From: Kushneria aurantia DSM 21353
GTDB taxonomy: Bacteria; Pseudomonadota; Gammaproteobacteria; Pseudomonadales; Halomonadaceae
Direction: 5' to 3'
DNA length: 64,000 nucleotides
Assembly (NCBI RefSeq): GCF_000382245.1
Contig: NZ_KB907881.1
Coordinates: 1 to 64,000, forward strand
Both the position numbers and the translations under genes were made by a program. Below, in pieces: positions 7,244 through 17,169 of the stretch. How positions within the stretch are numbered: position 1 is the stretch's first letter; each line of letters begins with the position of its first letter. The notes below the pieces were generated by a model. It was given only the letters and a program-made list of their open reading frames with translations. It was not told the origin of the DNA and made no database searches.

Positions 7244-7360
7244 TCACTCTCGTACTTCATTGAGGATTCCCAGTTTCAGCCACTCGACGACCGTCGCGTC
7301 GCTGATGTCGTAATCCTTCATCAGTGCTTTGAGCTGGACTCGGAACGGCGGTCTCAATGA
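7244..7360 (-). pseudogene. 3' end of an unknown gene cut by the IS30 element
   Basis: A minus-strand frame ending at a TGA (7244-7246) encodes a plausible C-terminus, QLKALMKDYDISDATVVEWL followed by KLGILNEVRE. It has helical, charged and well-mixed composition, unlike a random GC-rich frame. It runs into the left end of the IS30 element at about 7361, so the rest of the gene is missing or lies elsewhere. Family not recognised; the segment could be a helix-turn-helix-like C-terminal. Confidence 0.3.
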
Positions 7361-8446
7361 CCAAGTGCAACACATGATCCATCAGGTACGGTGTTGCCAT
7401 GAACTACTGCTATCGCCATCTTTCTGCTGAAGATCGGGCCGCCATCGTGATGATGCGAGCCACGCACTCGATCCGGGCCATTGCCACTCATCTGGGGCGT
7501 GCGCCGAGCACCGTGTCGCGAGAAATGGCTCGCCATTCGGTCGATCCTATCAAGGGCTACGATGCCAGCCTGGCCGGCTATCGGGCTCGTCTGACACGAC
7601 ATCGGCCACGTCGACGTCCCAGGCTGCACCCAGACGGGGAACTCTTCGAGGTGGTGGTTTACCTGCTGCGCAAGTACTGGTCACCGCAGCAGATAGCCCG
7701 CACACTGAAGCGCATGTCTCCCAACGATTCACATCGGCAGGTCTCGCATGAGGCCATCTACAACGCGCTCTACGTGATGCCCCGCGGCAGTCTCAAGAAA
7801 GAGCTCATCGCCTGCCTGCGGCAGGGCAACGGCAAGCGTCGCTCACGCAGTCGTGGCAAGGATCGACGCCAGCAGATTCCCGATTTGGTCAGCATCCACA
7901 TGCGCCCGCCTGAGATCAAAGACCTCTTGATGCCTGGCCACTGGGAGGGCGACCTCATCATGGGGGCCAACAATCGCTCCGCTGTCGGTACGCTGGTGGA
8001 GCGCACCACACGCCTGGTGATCCTGGCGAAAGTGGATGGCACCACGGCCACGGCGGCGGCCGTTGGCTTCAGCGATAAGCTCAATGAGGTGCCGCGAGCC
8101 CTACGGCTGTCCATGACCTACGACCAGGGTAGAGAGATGGTGAAGCATGCCGAGATCTCGCAGAAAACCGGCACGGCGATCTACTTCGCTGACCCGCATA
8201 GCCCGTGGCAAAGAGGTGCCAAGCGGATGGCCGCCCCCTCAATATCAATGGGCTCATACGGCAGTACTTGCCCAGGGGAACAGATCTATCGGTCTACAGC
8301 CAGCAAGAACTGGATGAGATAGCGCTTGAGCTCAACATGCGCCCGCGGAAGCGGTTCGATTTCAAATGTCCCATTGAAATGATGAGTGAACTGATGGTGC
8401 AGTACCATGAGGCTCCGTCATCAACGCATTAACGGTGTTGCATTCA
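7361..8446 (+). mobile_element. IS30-family insertion sequence
   Basis: A single transposase gene is flanked by short imperfect inverted ends: AAGTGCAACAC on the left (7363-7373) and the complement of GTGTTGCATTC on the right (8435-8445), both sharing the TGCAACAC core seen in IS30-family ends. The exact outer boundaries are uncertain by a few bases. The right end lies inside the 3' end of the integrase gene (8421-9641), whose stop codon is supplied by the IS; the left end truncates an unknown gene. Confidence 0.65.
7399..8432 (+). pseudogene. IS30-family transposase, frameshifted and lacking the catalytic Glu
   Basis: The first 273 codons are a good IS30 transposase: N-terminal HTH (HLSAEDRAAIVMMRATHSI...LGRAPSTVSREMAR), Asp185 in GHWEGDLIMG and Asp242 in TYDQGREMVKH. 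After SPWQRG (about 8218) the frame is lost, and the C-terminus continues in another frame (NINGLIRQYLPRGTDLS ... to a stop at 8432). About 14 extra or rearranged bases lie at 8218-8247, where family members read SNENTNGL; the third catalytic residue (Glu) is therefore absent from either frame. The element cannot move itself unless a related transposase acts in trans. Confidence 0.85.
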
Positions 8447-9641
8447 GAGGCTGCATCCGCCCCCATTCATCAATCATATCAGCCCAGTCCTGCAACATCG
8501 CTGTACGCTGATCACGATATTCGGCTTTGTTATAGATTGCCCTCACGCCTTTTTGCTCATGCGCTAGACATTTCTCTATCCAGTCGGTGTTGTAGCCAGC
8601 TTCATGGAGCAAGGTACTGGCTGTGCGCCTCAGGTCATGGGGTCCAAATTTGGCAAGGGGCTGCCCTTCCTTCTGGGCCAGCTTGTAAGTCATCGTCATC
8701 ACCCGGTTCAGCGTGGCACTGCTCATGGGTACGTCAGAATCGTAACGCGACGGCAGAACATACTCCGACCCACCAGAGAACGTCTTCAAAGCGATGAGGA
8801 TGTCCATGGCCTGCCTGGATAGAAACACCAGGTGAGGGTTTCGCCGCTTCATCCGTTCTTTGGGGATCGTCCAGAGCGCTTCGCTGAAGTTGATCTCACT
8901 CCAGGTGGCATTCGTCAGCTCGCTTTTACGAACCATCGTCAACAACAGCAGCTTAACCGCTGCCCGAATCGATGGCGATGTACCAATACGCCCCATGTAC
9001 TGGTACATAATCTTGATTTCTTCGGGCGTTAGGGTTCGATCTCGCGGCTCAAACCTGGCAATGCTTGCTGGCCTAACCAGGTCTGCCGGATTCTCAACCT
9101 TCTGGCCTCGCTCAGTGGCCCAGCGGTATACCTGGAGTACAATCTCGCGCGCATGAACCGCCGTAGCAGGCGCGCCTCGCTCCACAATGGCGTCGGTTAG
9201 CGCCCGCAAATCTTCGTGGGTGATTTCTGTCAGCTTCTGATTGCCGAATTTCGTTTCCAGCTCTCTCGCATAAACTGAGCGGCGCATATCACGGGTAGAG
9301 TCGGCCATCTGGTAGCCACGTAACCACTTTTCCGCCCAGGCACCAAAGGTTTCAGCCCCTTTCACGCGCGCCTTGTCACGGGCCTTCTCCTTAGCTGGCG
9401 ACTTCCCATCTGCGACCATCCGTTTGGCCTCTCCTAGCCGCTCACGGGCTTCTGCCAGAGTGATACCCCCAACGCCATAGCGGCCAAAGGTGATTGTCTC
9501 TTGCCTGCCATGGATCGAGTAGTTGTAACGGAATGAGATGGAACCGGCAGGGGTGGCAGCCACATAGAGGCCATCCCGGTCATTCACCTTGTAGAGTTTA
9601 TCCCTCGGCTTGAGGTTGCGCAGCTTGGTATCGGTCAGCAA
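8421..9641 (-). CDS. tyrosine-type integrase, P4 family (island integrase)
   Basis: 406-residue site-specific recombinase. The N-terminal arm-binding domain is of the P4/DUF4102 type (LTDTKLRNLKPRDKLYKVND, then GLYVAATPAGSISFRY and TFGRYGVGGITLAEAR). The C-terminal catalytic domain shows LLLTMVRKSEL (first Arg), HDLRRTASTLLH (His-x-x-Arg), and the final Tyr in GVRAIYNKAEY. A TTG at 9641 preceded by AAGGAT at suitable spacing is taken as start, since the family begins right there; an upstream TTG at 9689 is the alternative. The last residues (NATPLMR) and the stop come from the inserted IS30 end, so the native C-terminal tail is replaced but the catalytic Tyr is kept. It points away from guaA, whose 3' end is the likely attachment site. 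Confidence 0.88.
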   Translation of the reverse strand: MLTDTKLRNLKPRDKLYKVNDRDGLYVAATPAGSISFRYNYSIHGRQETITFGRYGVGGITLAEARERLGEAKRMVADGKSPAKEKARDKARVKGAETFGAWAEKWLRGYQMADSTRDMRRSVYARELETKFGNQKLTEITHEDLRALTDAIVERGAPATAVHAREIVLQVYRWATERGQKVENPADLVRPASIARFEPRDRTLTPEEIKIMYQYMGRIGTSPSIRAAVKLLLLTMVRKSELTNATWSEINFSEALWTIPKERMKRRNPHLVFLSRQAMDILIALKTFSGGSEYVLPSRYDSDVPMSSATLNRVMTMTYKLAQKEGQPLAKFGPHDLRRTASTLLHEAGYNTDWIEKCLAHEQKGVRAIYNKAEYRDQRTAMLQDWADMIDEWGRMQPLNATPLMR

Positions 9642-9662
9642 GAGTCTTATCCTTCTTCGATT

Positions 9663-9820
9663 CCGATACCATGCTGAAAGATCACCCAAAAATCAGGCCA
9701 TAAGATCAATTAAAACAGTAAGTTAAATAATTTTGATACCATGAACACACAGGATCAAGCAGCATGGTATCGGCTATCACTCATGGCATCATGTCTCGAT
9801 AATACCACCTTGGATACCAC
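9663..9820. repeat. GATACCATG repeat cluster upstream of the integrase
   Basis: CCGATACCATGCTG at 9663-9676 is repeated as a perfect 14-bp inverted copy at 9760-9773. Further copies of the core are GATACCATG at 9735-9743 and GATACCAC at 9813-9820, with AATACCACC at 9801. Their position between integrase start and attachment site fits arm-type integrase binding sites or control of int expression. No gene is credible here. Confidence 0.5.
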
Positions 9821-9880
9821 GCTCAAGCGGTGCTTCCCGCTGCTATCAGTTGCCAAATACTGCCAGACACAAAAACAAAA

Positions 9881-9902
9881 AAGCCCATGTAAACATGGGC
9901 TT
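9881..9902 (-). terminator. intrinsic terminator downstream of guaA
   Basis: AAGCCCATG / CATGGGCTT form a 9-bp stem with a TAAA loop; read on the minus strand, the stem ends in a T-rich tract (TTTTTTGTTTTTG). It lies 48 bp beyond the guaA stop. Confidence 0.75.
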
Positions 9903-9919
9903 AAGTGTCATTTAATGCC

Positions 9920-9939
9920 AGTTAGTACCAGCTAGTGCC
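9920..9939. repeat. tandem 10-bp repeats next to the guaA attachment site
   Basis: AGTTAGTACC and AGCTAGTGCC lie head to tail at 9920-9929 and 9930-9939 (two differences in ten). They directly adjoin the 3' end of guaA and could be recombinase or excisionase sites. Confidence 0.35.
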
Positions 9940-9947
9940 TAACGTGT

Positions 9948-9966
9948 GATCATTCCCACTCGATCG
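9948..9966. other. probable island attachment site (att) at guaA 3' end
   Basis: The last codons of guaA plus the stop (GATCATTCCCACTCGATCG on the plus strand) are the conserved target of several guaA-specific islands (GIsul2-type). An integrase lies beside it and the chromosomal gene order resumes to its right. I found no second copy of this string in the window, so the other junction should lie to the left of position 1. Confidence 0.5.
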
Positions 9967-11524
9967 TCGCGGGCGGCTTGCTGCTCACGTCGTAGGTCAC
10001 CCGCGACACGCCGCTGATCTCGTTGATGATGCGACCGGAGACCTTCTCCAGCAAGTCGTAGGGCAGGTGGGCCCAGCGTGCGGTCATGAAGTCGATGGTC
10101 TCGACGGCGCGCAGGGCGATGACCCATTCGTAGCGGCGGCCGTCGCCGACCACGCCGACCGATTTCACCGGCAGGAAGACGGCAAAGGCCTGGCTGGTCT
10201 TGTGGTACCACTCAAAGTTGTGCAGTTCCTCGATGAAGATGGCGTCGGCTTCACGCAGGATGTCGGCGTACTCTTTCTTCACTTCGCCGAGGATGCGCAC
10301 GCCGAGGCCCGGTCCCGGGAAGGGATGACGGTAAACCATGTCGTAGGGCAGGCCGAGTTCGAGGCCGAGCTTGCGCACTTCGTCCTTGAACAGTTCGCGC
10401 AGCGGTTCGACCAGCTTGAGCTTCATGGTCTCGGGCAGGCCGCCGACGTTGTGGTGCGACTTGATCACGTGGGCCTTGCCGGTCTTGCTGGCGGCGGATT
10501 CGATCACGTCCGGGTAGATGGTGCCCTGGGCGAGGAAGTCGACGCCGTCGATCTTCATCGCTTCGCGGTCGAACACGTCGATGAAGGTGTTGCCGATCAG
10601 CTTGCGCTTCTGCTCCGGATCATCAATGCCCTTGAGCCTGCCGAGGAATTCATCCTCGGCGTCGATGCGGATGACGCGCACGCCCATGTGCTGAGAGAAA
10701 GTGTCCATGACCTGGGCGCCTTCGTCCTTGCGCAGCAGGCCGTTGTCGACGAACACGCAGGTGAGCTGGTCGCCGATCGCCTTGTGCAGCAGCGCTGCCA
10801 CTACCGAGGAGTCGACGCCGCCGGAGAGGCCGAGCAGCACGTGGCGATCGCCCACCTGCTCGCGGACGCGCTCGGCAAGGTCCTCGATGATGCGCGCCGG
10901 GGTCCAGAGTTTTTCGCAGCCGCAGAGTTCCGCCACGAAACGCTCGAGGATGCGCTGCCCCTGGGGGGTGTGGGTCACTTCCGGATGGAACTGCACCGCG
11001 TAGAGCCGGCGTTCCTCGCAGCTCATGGCCGCGATCGGGCAGCTCTCCGTGGAGGCGGTGACCGCGAAGCCCTCGGGCACATGAGCGACCTTGTCGCCAT
11101 GGCTCATCCAGACATCCAGCAGGGCGTCGCCACGCTCGCCGATATGATCCTTGATGCCGCCCAGCAGGGTGTCTTCGCCGGCCACGCTGATGCGCGCGTA
11201 GCCGAATTCACGCTTGTCGGAGCCTTCGGTGGCGCCGCCCAGCTGCGCCGCCATGGTCTGCATGCCGTAGCAGATGCCCAGTACCGGCAGGCCCATGGTG
11301 AACACGCACTCGGGGGCGCGCGGCGAGTCCAGCTCGGCAACCGACTCCGGCCCGCCGGAGAGGATGATGCCGTTGGGGTTGTAGTCGCGAATCTCCGCCT
11401 CGGTGATGTCAAAGGCGCGCACTTCCGAGTAGACGCCGATCTCGCGGATGCGCCGCGCGATCAGCTGGGTGTACTGCGAGCCGAAGTCGAGGATCAGGAT
11501 CTTGTGGGCGTGAATGTCGGTCAT
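9950..11524 (-). CDS. guaA: GMP synthase (glutamine-hydrolysing)
   Basis: 524-residue cytosolic enzyme converting XMP, glutamine and ATP to GMP, the last step of GMP synthesis. It has an N-terminal class I glutamine amidotransferase domain with nucleophile Cys85 (GICYGMQTM) and the [10 protein letters not shown] His-x-Glu segment, then the ATP-pyrophosphatase domain with the PP-loop [10 protein letters not shown], and the C-terminal dimerisation domain ending PPATIEWE. Length is standard. It lies 94 bp behind guaB in the same direction. Its 3' end is the probable integration site of the island to the left. Confidence 0.97.
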   Translation of the reverse strand: MTDIHAHKILILDFGSQYTQLIARRIREIGVYSEVRAFDITEAEIRDYNPNGIILSGGPESVAELDSPRAPECVFTMGLPVLGICYGMQTMAAQLGGATEGSDKREFGYARISVAGEDTLLGGIKDHIGERGDALLDVWMSHGDKVAHVPEGFAVTASTESCPIAAMSCEERRLYAVQFHPEVTHTPQGQRILERFVAELCGCEKLWTPARIIEDLAERVREQVGDRHVLLGLSGGVDSSVVAALLHKAIGDQLTCVFVDNGLLRKDEGAQVMDTFSQHMGVRVIRIDAEDEFLGRLKGIDDPEQKRKLIGNTFIDVFDREAMKIDGVDFLAQGTIYPDVIESAASKTGKAHVIKSHHNVGGLPETMKLKLVEPLRELFKDEVRKLGLELGLPYDMVYRHPFPGPGLGVRILGEVKKEYADILREADAIFIEELHNFEWYHKTSQAFAVFLPVKSVGVVGDGRRYEWVIALRAVETIDFMTARWAHLPYDLLEKVSGRIINEISGVSRVTYDVSSKPPATIEWE

Positions 11525-11564
11525 GGCGAGCTCTTTTTTGCGGGCATTGGGCCTTTAAAACAGC

Positions 11565-11590
11565 GAGCGGGAAGCTCTCGCCTCCCGCTC
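11565..11590 (-). terminator. hairpin between guaB and guaA
   Basis: GAGCGGGA and TCCCGCTC form an 8-bp stem around a 10-base loop in the guaB-guaA gap. On the minus strand it is followed by GCTGTTTTAAAG, a weak U-tract. It may be a partial terminator or an mRNA-stabilising element. Confidence 0.4.
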
Positions 11591-11618
11591 CGACAGGGGT
11601 TGGACGGCAGCGACGCCA

Positions 11619-13112
<1,494 letters not shown>

Positions 13113-13272
13113 CTATTGCGCGGCGGCGGGAAATTAATCGCACATTATAACGCCCGAGGCCCTCGCTTTTCCAGACAAAAAACCGCGCCGTTCGGCAACG
13201 CCCTGCCACCCTCGCCTCACCCTACCCGAATGGCGCATCATAAAGCGCCTCGTTTTCACCTGCGGAGTTGCC

Positions 13273-14610
13273 ATGTCGTCCCGACCCGATCCAACCACCC
13301 CGCCGCTCTCCGTCAGCGAACTCAATCGCCGCGCCCGCGGCGCGCTGGAGCAGAACTTCGGCGAGGTGTGGGTCGAAGGCGAGCTCTCGCGGGTATCGCG
13401 CCCCGCCTCGGGGCACATCTACTTCACCCTCAAGGATGATCGCGCCCAGGTGAACTGTGCGCTGTTTCGCAATCGGGCACGCTTTGTTGCCGCGCCGCTG
13501 CGCGAGGGTGACAGCGTACGGCTGCGGGCGAAGGTATCGCTGTTCGAGCCGCGTGGCGATTTTCAGCTGATTGTCGAGGCGGTGCAGGAAGCCGGCCGCG
13601 GCGCCCTGCTGGCGGCGCTGGAGCGGTTGAAGACGACGCTCGACGGTGAAGGGATATTCGCCAATGCCCGCCAGCTGCCCTTCCCACCGCGGCGGCTGGG
13701 AGTGATCACCTCCGCTTCCGGCGCGGCGCTGCAGGATGTGCTGGCGGTGCTGAACACGCGCTGGCCGCCACTCGAGGTGTGTCTGCTGCCCGTGCCGGTG
13801 CAGGGCGAGCAGGCGGCGCCAGCGATACGGGCGGCGCTCGAGACCGCCGTGCGCCATGGCCGCTTCGATGCCTTGTTGATCACCCGCGGCGGCGGCAGCC
13901 TGGAGGATCTCTGGTGTTTCAACGACGAGCGGCTGGCGCGCGCCATCCACGCCTGCCCGCTGCCGGTGATGAGCGCGGTGGGCCACGAAATCGACACCAC
14001 CCTGGCCGATCTGGCCGCCGATGCACGGGCGCCCACCCCTTCTGCCGCCGCCGAACGGCTGGTGCCGGATCGCCGCGACCTGCTGGCGCAGCTTGACGCG
14101 CTCGGACGGCAGCTGCGCAGCGCCCAACAAAGGCTGATCGAGCAGTACGGCCAGCGCCTCGACCACGCCGCCGCCCGCCTGCGCCACCCCGGTGAGCAGC
14201 TCGCCACCCAGCGCCGCAGCCTGGAGGGGCTGGAAGCACGACTGGCGCGCGCCTGCGATCAGCAGCAGGCCTGGCAGCGCCAGCGGCTGGCAGCGCTGGC
14301 GCAGCGCCTGCAGCAGGCCTCGCCGGCACGCGCTCTGCCCGCCCTGCGCGACCGCCTCGAGACACTGGATCAGCGTCTGCACGCTGCGCCGCAGCGTCTC
14401 CTGACGCAGCGTCGCCAGCAGCTCGAAGGCCTCGCGCGCGAGCTCAACGCGGTCAGCCCGCTGGCGGTGCTGGGGCGCGGTTACGCCATTATAGAGTCGT
14501 CACAGGGCGTGGTGCGCAACGCCCACGACGTCCAGCCGGGCGATCAACTGACCGCCCGGCTGGGCGAGGGGTGCCTGAAGGTGGAAGTGAAGCGGCGGTT
14601 GAAGCGCTGA
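13273..14610 (+). CDS. xseA: exodeoxyribonuclease VII large subunit
   Basis: 445-residue cytosolic nuclease subunit, which with XseB degrades single-stranded DNA. It has an N-terminal OB fold (LSVSELNRRARGALEQNFGE..WVEGELS, then GHIYFTLKDD), the central catalytic region (PFPPRRLGVITSASGAALQD, then ITRGGGSLEDLWCFNDE and SAVGHEIDTTLADLAADARAPTPSAAAE), a long helical coiled-coil region (about residues 270-400), and the C-terminal segment LAVLGRGYAIIES. Length normal. Divergent from guaB, as in many gammaproteobacteria. Confidence 0.95.
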   Translation: MSSRPDPTTPPLSVSELNRRARGALEQNFGEVWVEGELSRVSRPASGHIYFTLKDDRAQVNCALFRNRARFVAAPLREGDSVRLRAKVSLFEPRGDFQLIVEAVQEAGRGALLAALERLKTTLDGEGIFANARQLPFPPRRLGVITSASGAALQDVLAVLNTRWPPLEVCLLPVPVQGEQAAPAIRAALETAVRHGRFDALLITRGGGSLEDLWCFNDERLARAIHACPLPVMSAVGHEIDTTLADLAADARAPTPSAAAERLVPDRRDLLAQLDALGRQLRSAQQRLIEQYGQRLDHAAARLRHPGEQLATQRRSLEGLEARLARACDQQQAWQRQRLAALAQRLQQASPARALPALRDRLETLDQRLHAAPQRLLTQRRQQLEGLARELNAVSPLAVLGRGYAIIESSQGVVRNAHDVQPGDQLTARLGEGCLKVEVKRRLKR

Positions 14611-14633
14611 CGCCTCCCTTGACGAGGCTTGGG

Positions 14634-14696
14634 TTACCGATCGGTAATTATTGGCCAGGAAAAGTTTCTTGCTCCTATATTATTACCGAACGGTAA
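14634..14696 (+). promoter_or_regulatory. twin operator and promoter of hipB
   Basis: Two palindromes, TTACCGATCGGTAA (14634-14647, perfect) and TTACCGAACGGTAA (14683-14696), lie with centres 49 bp apart, and their flanks (GGG ... CCC) extend them into a large inverted repeat. Between them lie a plausible -10 (TATATT, 14676-14681) and a weak -35 (TTGGCC, 14651-14656). This is the layout of a HipB-type autoregulated promoter: the downstream palindrome overlaps the start region and the upstream one precedes the -35. Confidence 0.65.
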
Positions 14697-14710
14697 CCCA
14701 GGGAGACCTT

Positions 14711-14968
14711 ATGACCAGCAAAGACGTCTCATCGCACCACTGGCCTCGCAACATTCGCTCCACTGCGGACATAGGCGACGTCATCAGGCAGATGAGGCAG
14801 CAGCAGAGCCTGCTACAGATGGACCTTGCCGGGCTGGCGGGCACGGGTAACCGCTTCATTGTTGACCTTGAGCGAGGCAAACCAACGCTTCAGATGCAAA
14901 AGGTACTCGATGTGCTGGACCTGATGGGCCTGGAGGTCACGATCAGCCCCAGGCACAAGCCGCAATGA
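14711..14968 (+). CDS. hipB: HipB-like XRE antitoxin
   Basis: 85-residue DNA-binding protein with one Cro/CI-type HTH (residues about 20-75: IGDVIRQMRQQQSLLQMDLAGLAGTGNRFIVDLERGKPTLQMQKVLDVLDLMGL), matching the y4mF/HipB class that neutralises HipA kinases and represses its own operon. The ATG at 14711 has GGGAGA in front. Two palindromic operators lie directly upstream. The gene ends in an ATGA overlap with the first codons of hipA, but that hipA is reduced to 26 codons, so this is an orphan antitoxin. It could still act as a repressor or against a HipA from elsewhere. Confidence 0.8.
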   Translation: MTSKDVSSHHWPRNIRSTADIGDVIRQMRQQQSLLQMDLAGLAGTGNRFIVDLERGKPTLQMQKVLDVLDLMGLEVTISPRHKPQ

Positions 14969-15045
14969 GCTCGCGCTGTCTCGATCTCTATGCCCTTGAT
15001 CAGCAGGTAGGCACGCTGTTCGATGAACATCCCCTGCGCTTTTGA
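14965..15045 (+). pseudogene. hipA: hipA remnant (first 26 codons)
   Basis: The ATG overlaps the hipB stop (ATGA). The 26-residue product MSSRCLDLYALDQQVGTLFD...HPLRF matches the HipA N-terminus (LdLYln.q.VGtL.D..pLrF.Y), then a TGA follows. No kinase motif can be found downstream in any frame before the GH127 gene, so the rest of the toxin has been deleted. Confidence 0.7.
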
Positions 15046-15122
15046 TACGCCATATTTCGCGTCAGGCCCGCCGAATGCAGACACGATGGTCAAAGTGACC
15101 GACGACAGACACCCGCACCTGC

Positions 15123-17093
15123 CTATCGAACTTCGCGCACCCACACCCGCATTTCACCCTCGCCGCGGTTGGCCCAGGCGAAGTAGGGAATGAAGGTGGC
15201 CGTGCATTCGCTCTTCATCGGCGCGCTGTCGAAACGGTAGAGGCTGTCGCTGTCGGCTTCGGCGTCGCGCACCGCCGCGGCGCGAATCAGCGTCATACCC
15301 TCCAGCTCGTCGCTGCCCTCGGCGGTTTCCAGTGTGCCGCCCTGGTAGAGCGCCATATTGTGCAGCTGCTCGCCGTTGTCGGCCTGCTCCATGCAGTAGA
15401 CCAGCGGGCCGCGCTGCAGCGCCACTCGGCCGGCGTCGTGGCGCACGGCGCGATGCGGATAGACGCGACGTATCGGCATCTCGAAGCTGAGCGAGATACG
15501 GTCGCCATCGACCCACTGGCGCTCGATGCTGAGATAGCCGTTATCACCGGGGCTGATATCGCTCGCCTCGCCGTTGATATCGAGGCTGAACCCGGCCGCC
15601 CAGGCGGGGATACGCAGCGCCAGGGTGGCGTTCACCGCGTTGTCGGCCTGTACCGTCATGCTCACGTTACTTCCCCACGGTAGCTCGCTCTGCTGGTGCA
15701 GCCTCAGTGTACCGTCCGCCAGCGGCAGCGCGTAGTCGCCGCCGATATAGAGATGCACGAAGGCGGTATTGTCGGCACAGCCCACCACGTAGCGGTCCAG
15801 CGACGCGATCAGTCGCGCCAGATTGGGCGGGCAGCAGGCGCAGGTGAACCAGCGTTGACGCACCGGTTTGACGTGCTGGAGGACCAGATTGTCACCCAGA
15901 ACCTTCGGGTCGACCTCCAGCGGATTGACGTAGAAGAAGTGTTGCCCATCCAGCGCCATGCCCGCCAGCACGTTGTTGTAGAGCGAGCGTTCCATCACGT
16001 CAGCATAGCGTCGGTCGGTCTCCACCATCAGCATCTGCCGGGCGAGAAACATCAGCCCGATGGCGGCGCAGGTTTCGCCGTAGATGGCATCGTTGGGCAG
16101 GTCGAAGTCGCAGGTAAAGGACTCCCGCGGCGCCTGGGCGCCGATCCCACCGGTCACATAGAGCTGGCGGGTGGCCATGTTGTCCCATAGCCGCCGGCAG
16201 GCCGCCATCAGCCTCTCGTCGCCGCTGTGCTGCGCCAGCTGGGCCATGCCGGTACAGAGATAGACGAAACGCACCGCGTGACCGACGGCGCGGTCCTGCT
16301 CGTAGACCGGCAGATGCGCCTGACTGTAGCCCTTGTCGTGCAGCATGAAAGGCTGCACGCCGTCGCCTCCGGCGCCGAAGTCGTGGTGGGTGCCGCCGCG
16401 CTTTTCCCACTCGCGGTCGTAGAAGTGCGGCTGCCGGCCGCGCTCGTCGACGAAAAAGCGGCACAGTGCCAGGTGACGCTCGTTGCCGGTCACCTCATAG
16501 AGCCGCATCAGCGCCAGTTCGATCTCCGGGTGGCCGTCATAGCCGGCGATCTGCCCCGCCTCATGACCGAACACCGCGTCGATATGTTCGACGAAACGGC
16601 ACATCACCTCCAGCAAACGGCGCTTGCCGGTGGCCTCGAAATAGGCCACTGCAGCCTCAATCATGTGGCCGGCGCAGTAGAGCTCATGACACTCGCAGAG
16701 GTTGCTCCAGCGCGGCTCCGCCGTATTGCAGATATAGTAGGTATTGAGATAACCGTCGGGCTGCTGGGCGCGGGCGATCAGTTCGATGGTGTCGTCGGCC
16801 TGGCGCTCCAGGGTCGCATCGGGCTGGCGGCGCAGCAGGTAGGCCACCGCCTCCAGCCACTTGGCGACGTCGCTGTCCTGAAACACCATGCCGTAGTAGT
16901 CGCCCTGCTTCTCGCCGGCGGCGATGCGAAAGTTGTCGATCGCGTGGCTGGGCGCGGCATCGGGCACGCGATCATTGAGCACCTCCCACTGGTAGGGCAC
17001 CACCACATCGCGCACCAGTTCGATATAGCGTGACCAGAAACCGTCGGTGATATAGCCCTCGGTGCGTACGTCGCCTGTTCTGTCCTGATTCAT
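15123..17093 (-). CDS. GH127-family beta-L-arabinofuranosidase
   Basis: 656-residue glycoside hydrolase of family 127 (HypBA1 type, formerly DUF1680), which releases L-arabinose from beta-linked arabinofuranosides. It has an (alpha/alpha)6 barrel followed by beta domains. The zinc/cysteine centre is complete: Glu340 and Cys342 in YGETCAAIG, Cys420 and Cys421 in FTCACCPPN, at the positions known from HypBA1 (Glu338, Cys340, Cys417, Cys418), with Cys as nucleophile. There is no signal peptide, so the enzyme should act in the cytoplasm on imported oligosaccharide. It is 76 bp behind a GPH-type sugar symporter in the same operon. No arabinose catabolic genes are nearby. Confidence 0.88.
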   Translation of the reverse strand: MNQDRTGDVRTEGYITDGFWSRYIELVRDVVVPYQWEVLNDRVPDAAPSHAIDNFRIAAGEKQGDYYGMVFQDSDVAKWLEAVAYLLRRQPDATLERQADDTIELIARAQQPDGYLNTYYICNTAEPRWSNLCECHELYCAGHMIEAAVAYFEATGKRRLLEVMCRFVEHIDAVFGHEAGQIAGYDGHPEIELALMRLYEVTGNERHLALCRFFVDERGRQPHFYDREWEKRGGTHHDFGAGGDGVQPFMLHDKGYSQAHLPVYEQDRAVGHAVRFVYLCTGMAQLAQHSGDERLMAACRRLWDNMATRQLYVTGGIGAQAPRESFTCDFDLPNDAIYGETCAAIGLMFLARQMLMVETDRRYADVMERSLYNNVLAGMALDGQHFFYVNPLEVDPKVLGDNLVLQHVKPVRQRWFTCACCPPNLARLIASLDRYVVGCADNTAFVHLYIGGDYALPLADGTLRLHQQSELPWGSNVSMTVQADNAVNATLALRIPAWAAGFSLDINGEASDISPGDNGYLSIERQWVDGDRISLSFEMPIRRVYPHRAVRHDAGRVALQRGPLVYCMEQADNGEQLHNMALYQGGTLETAEGSDELEGMTLIRAAAVRDAEADSDSLYRFDSAPMKSECTATFIPYFAWANRGEGEMRVWVREVR

Positions 17094-17169
17094 GCTGACT
17101 CCTCGCGAGCTGTATTGCCGTTAAAAGTGAATGTATTCCGTTGAGAATCGATGGCGGATGGCGACACGA

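Noticed and set aside
9741-9935. 64-codon plus-strand frame between integrase and guaA
   Set aside because: No ribosome-binding site or similarity; it overlaps the recombinase-like repeats and the guaA terminator.
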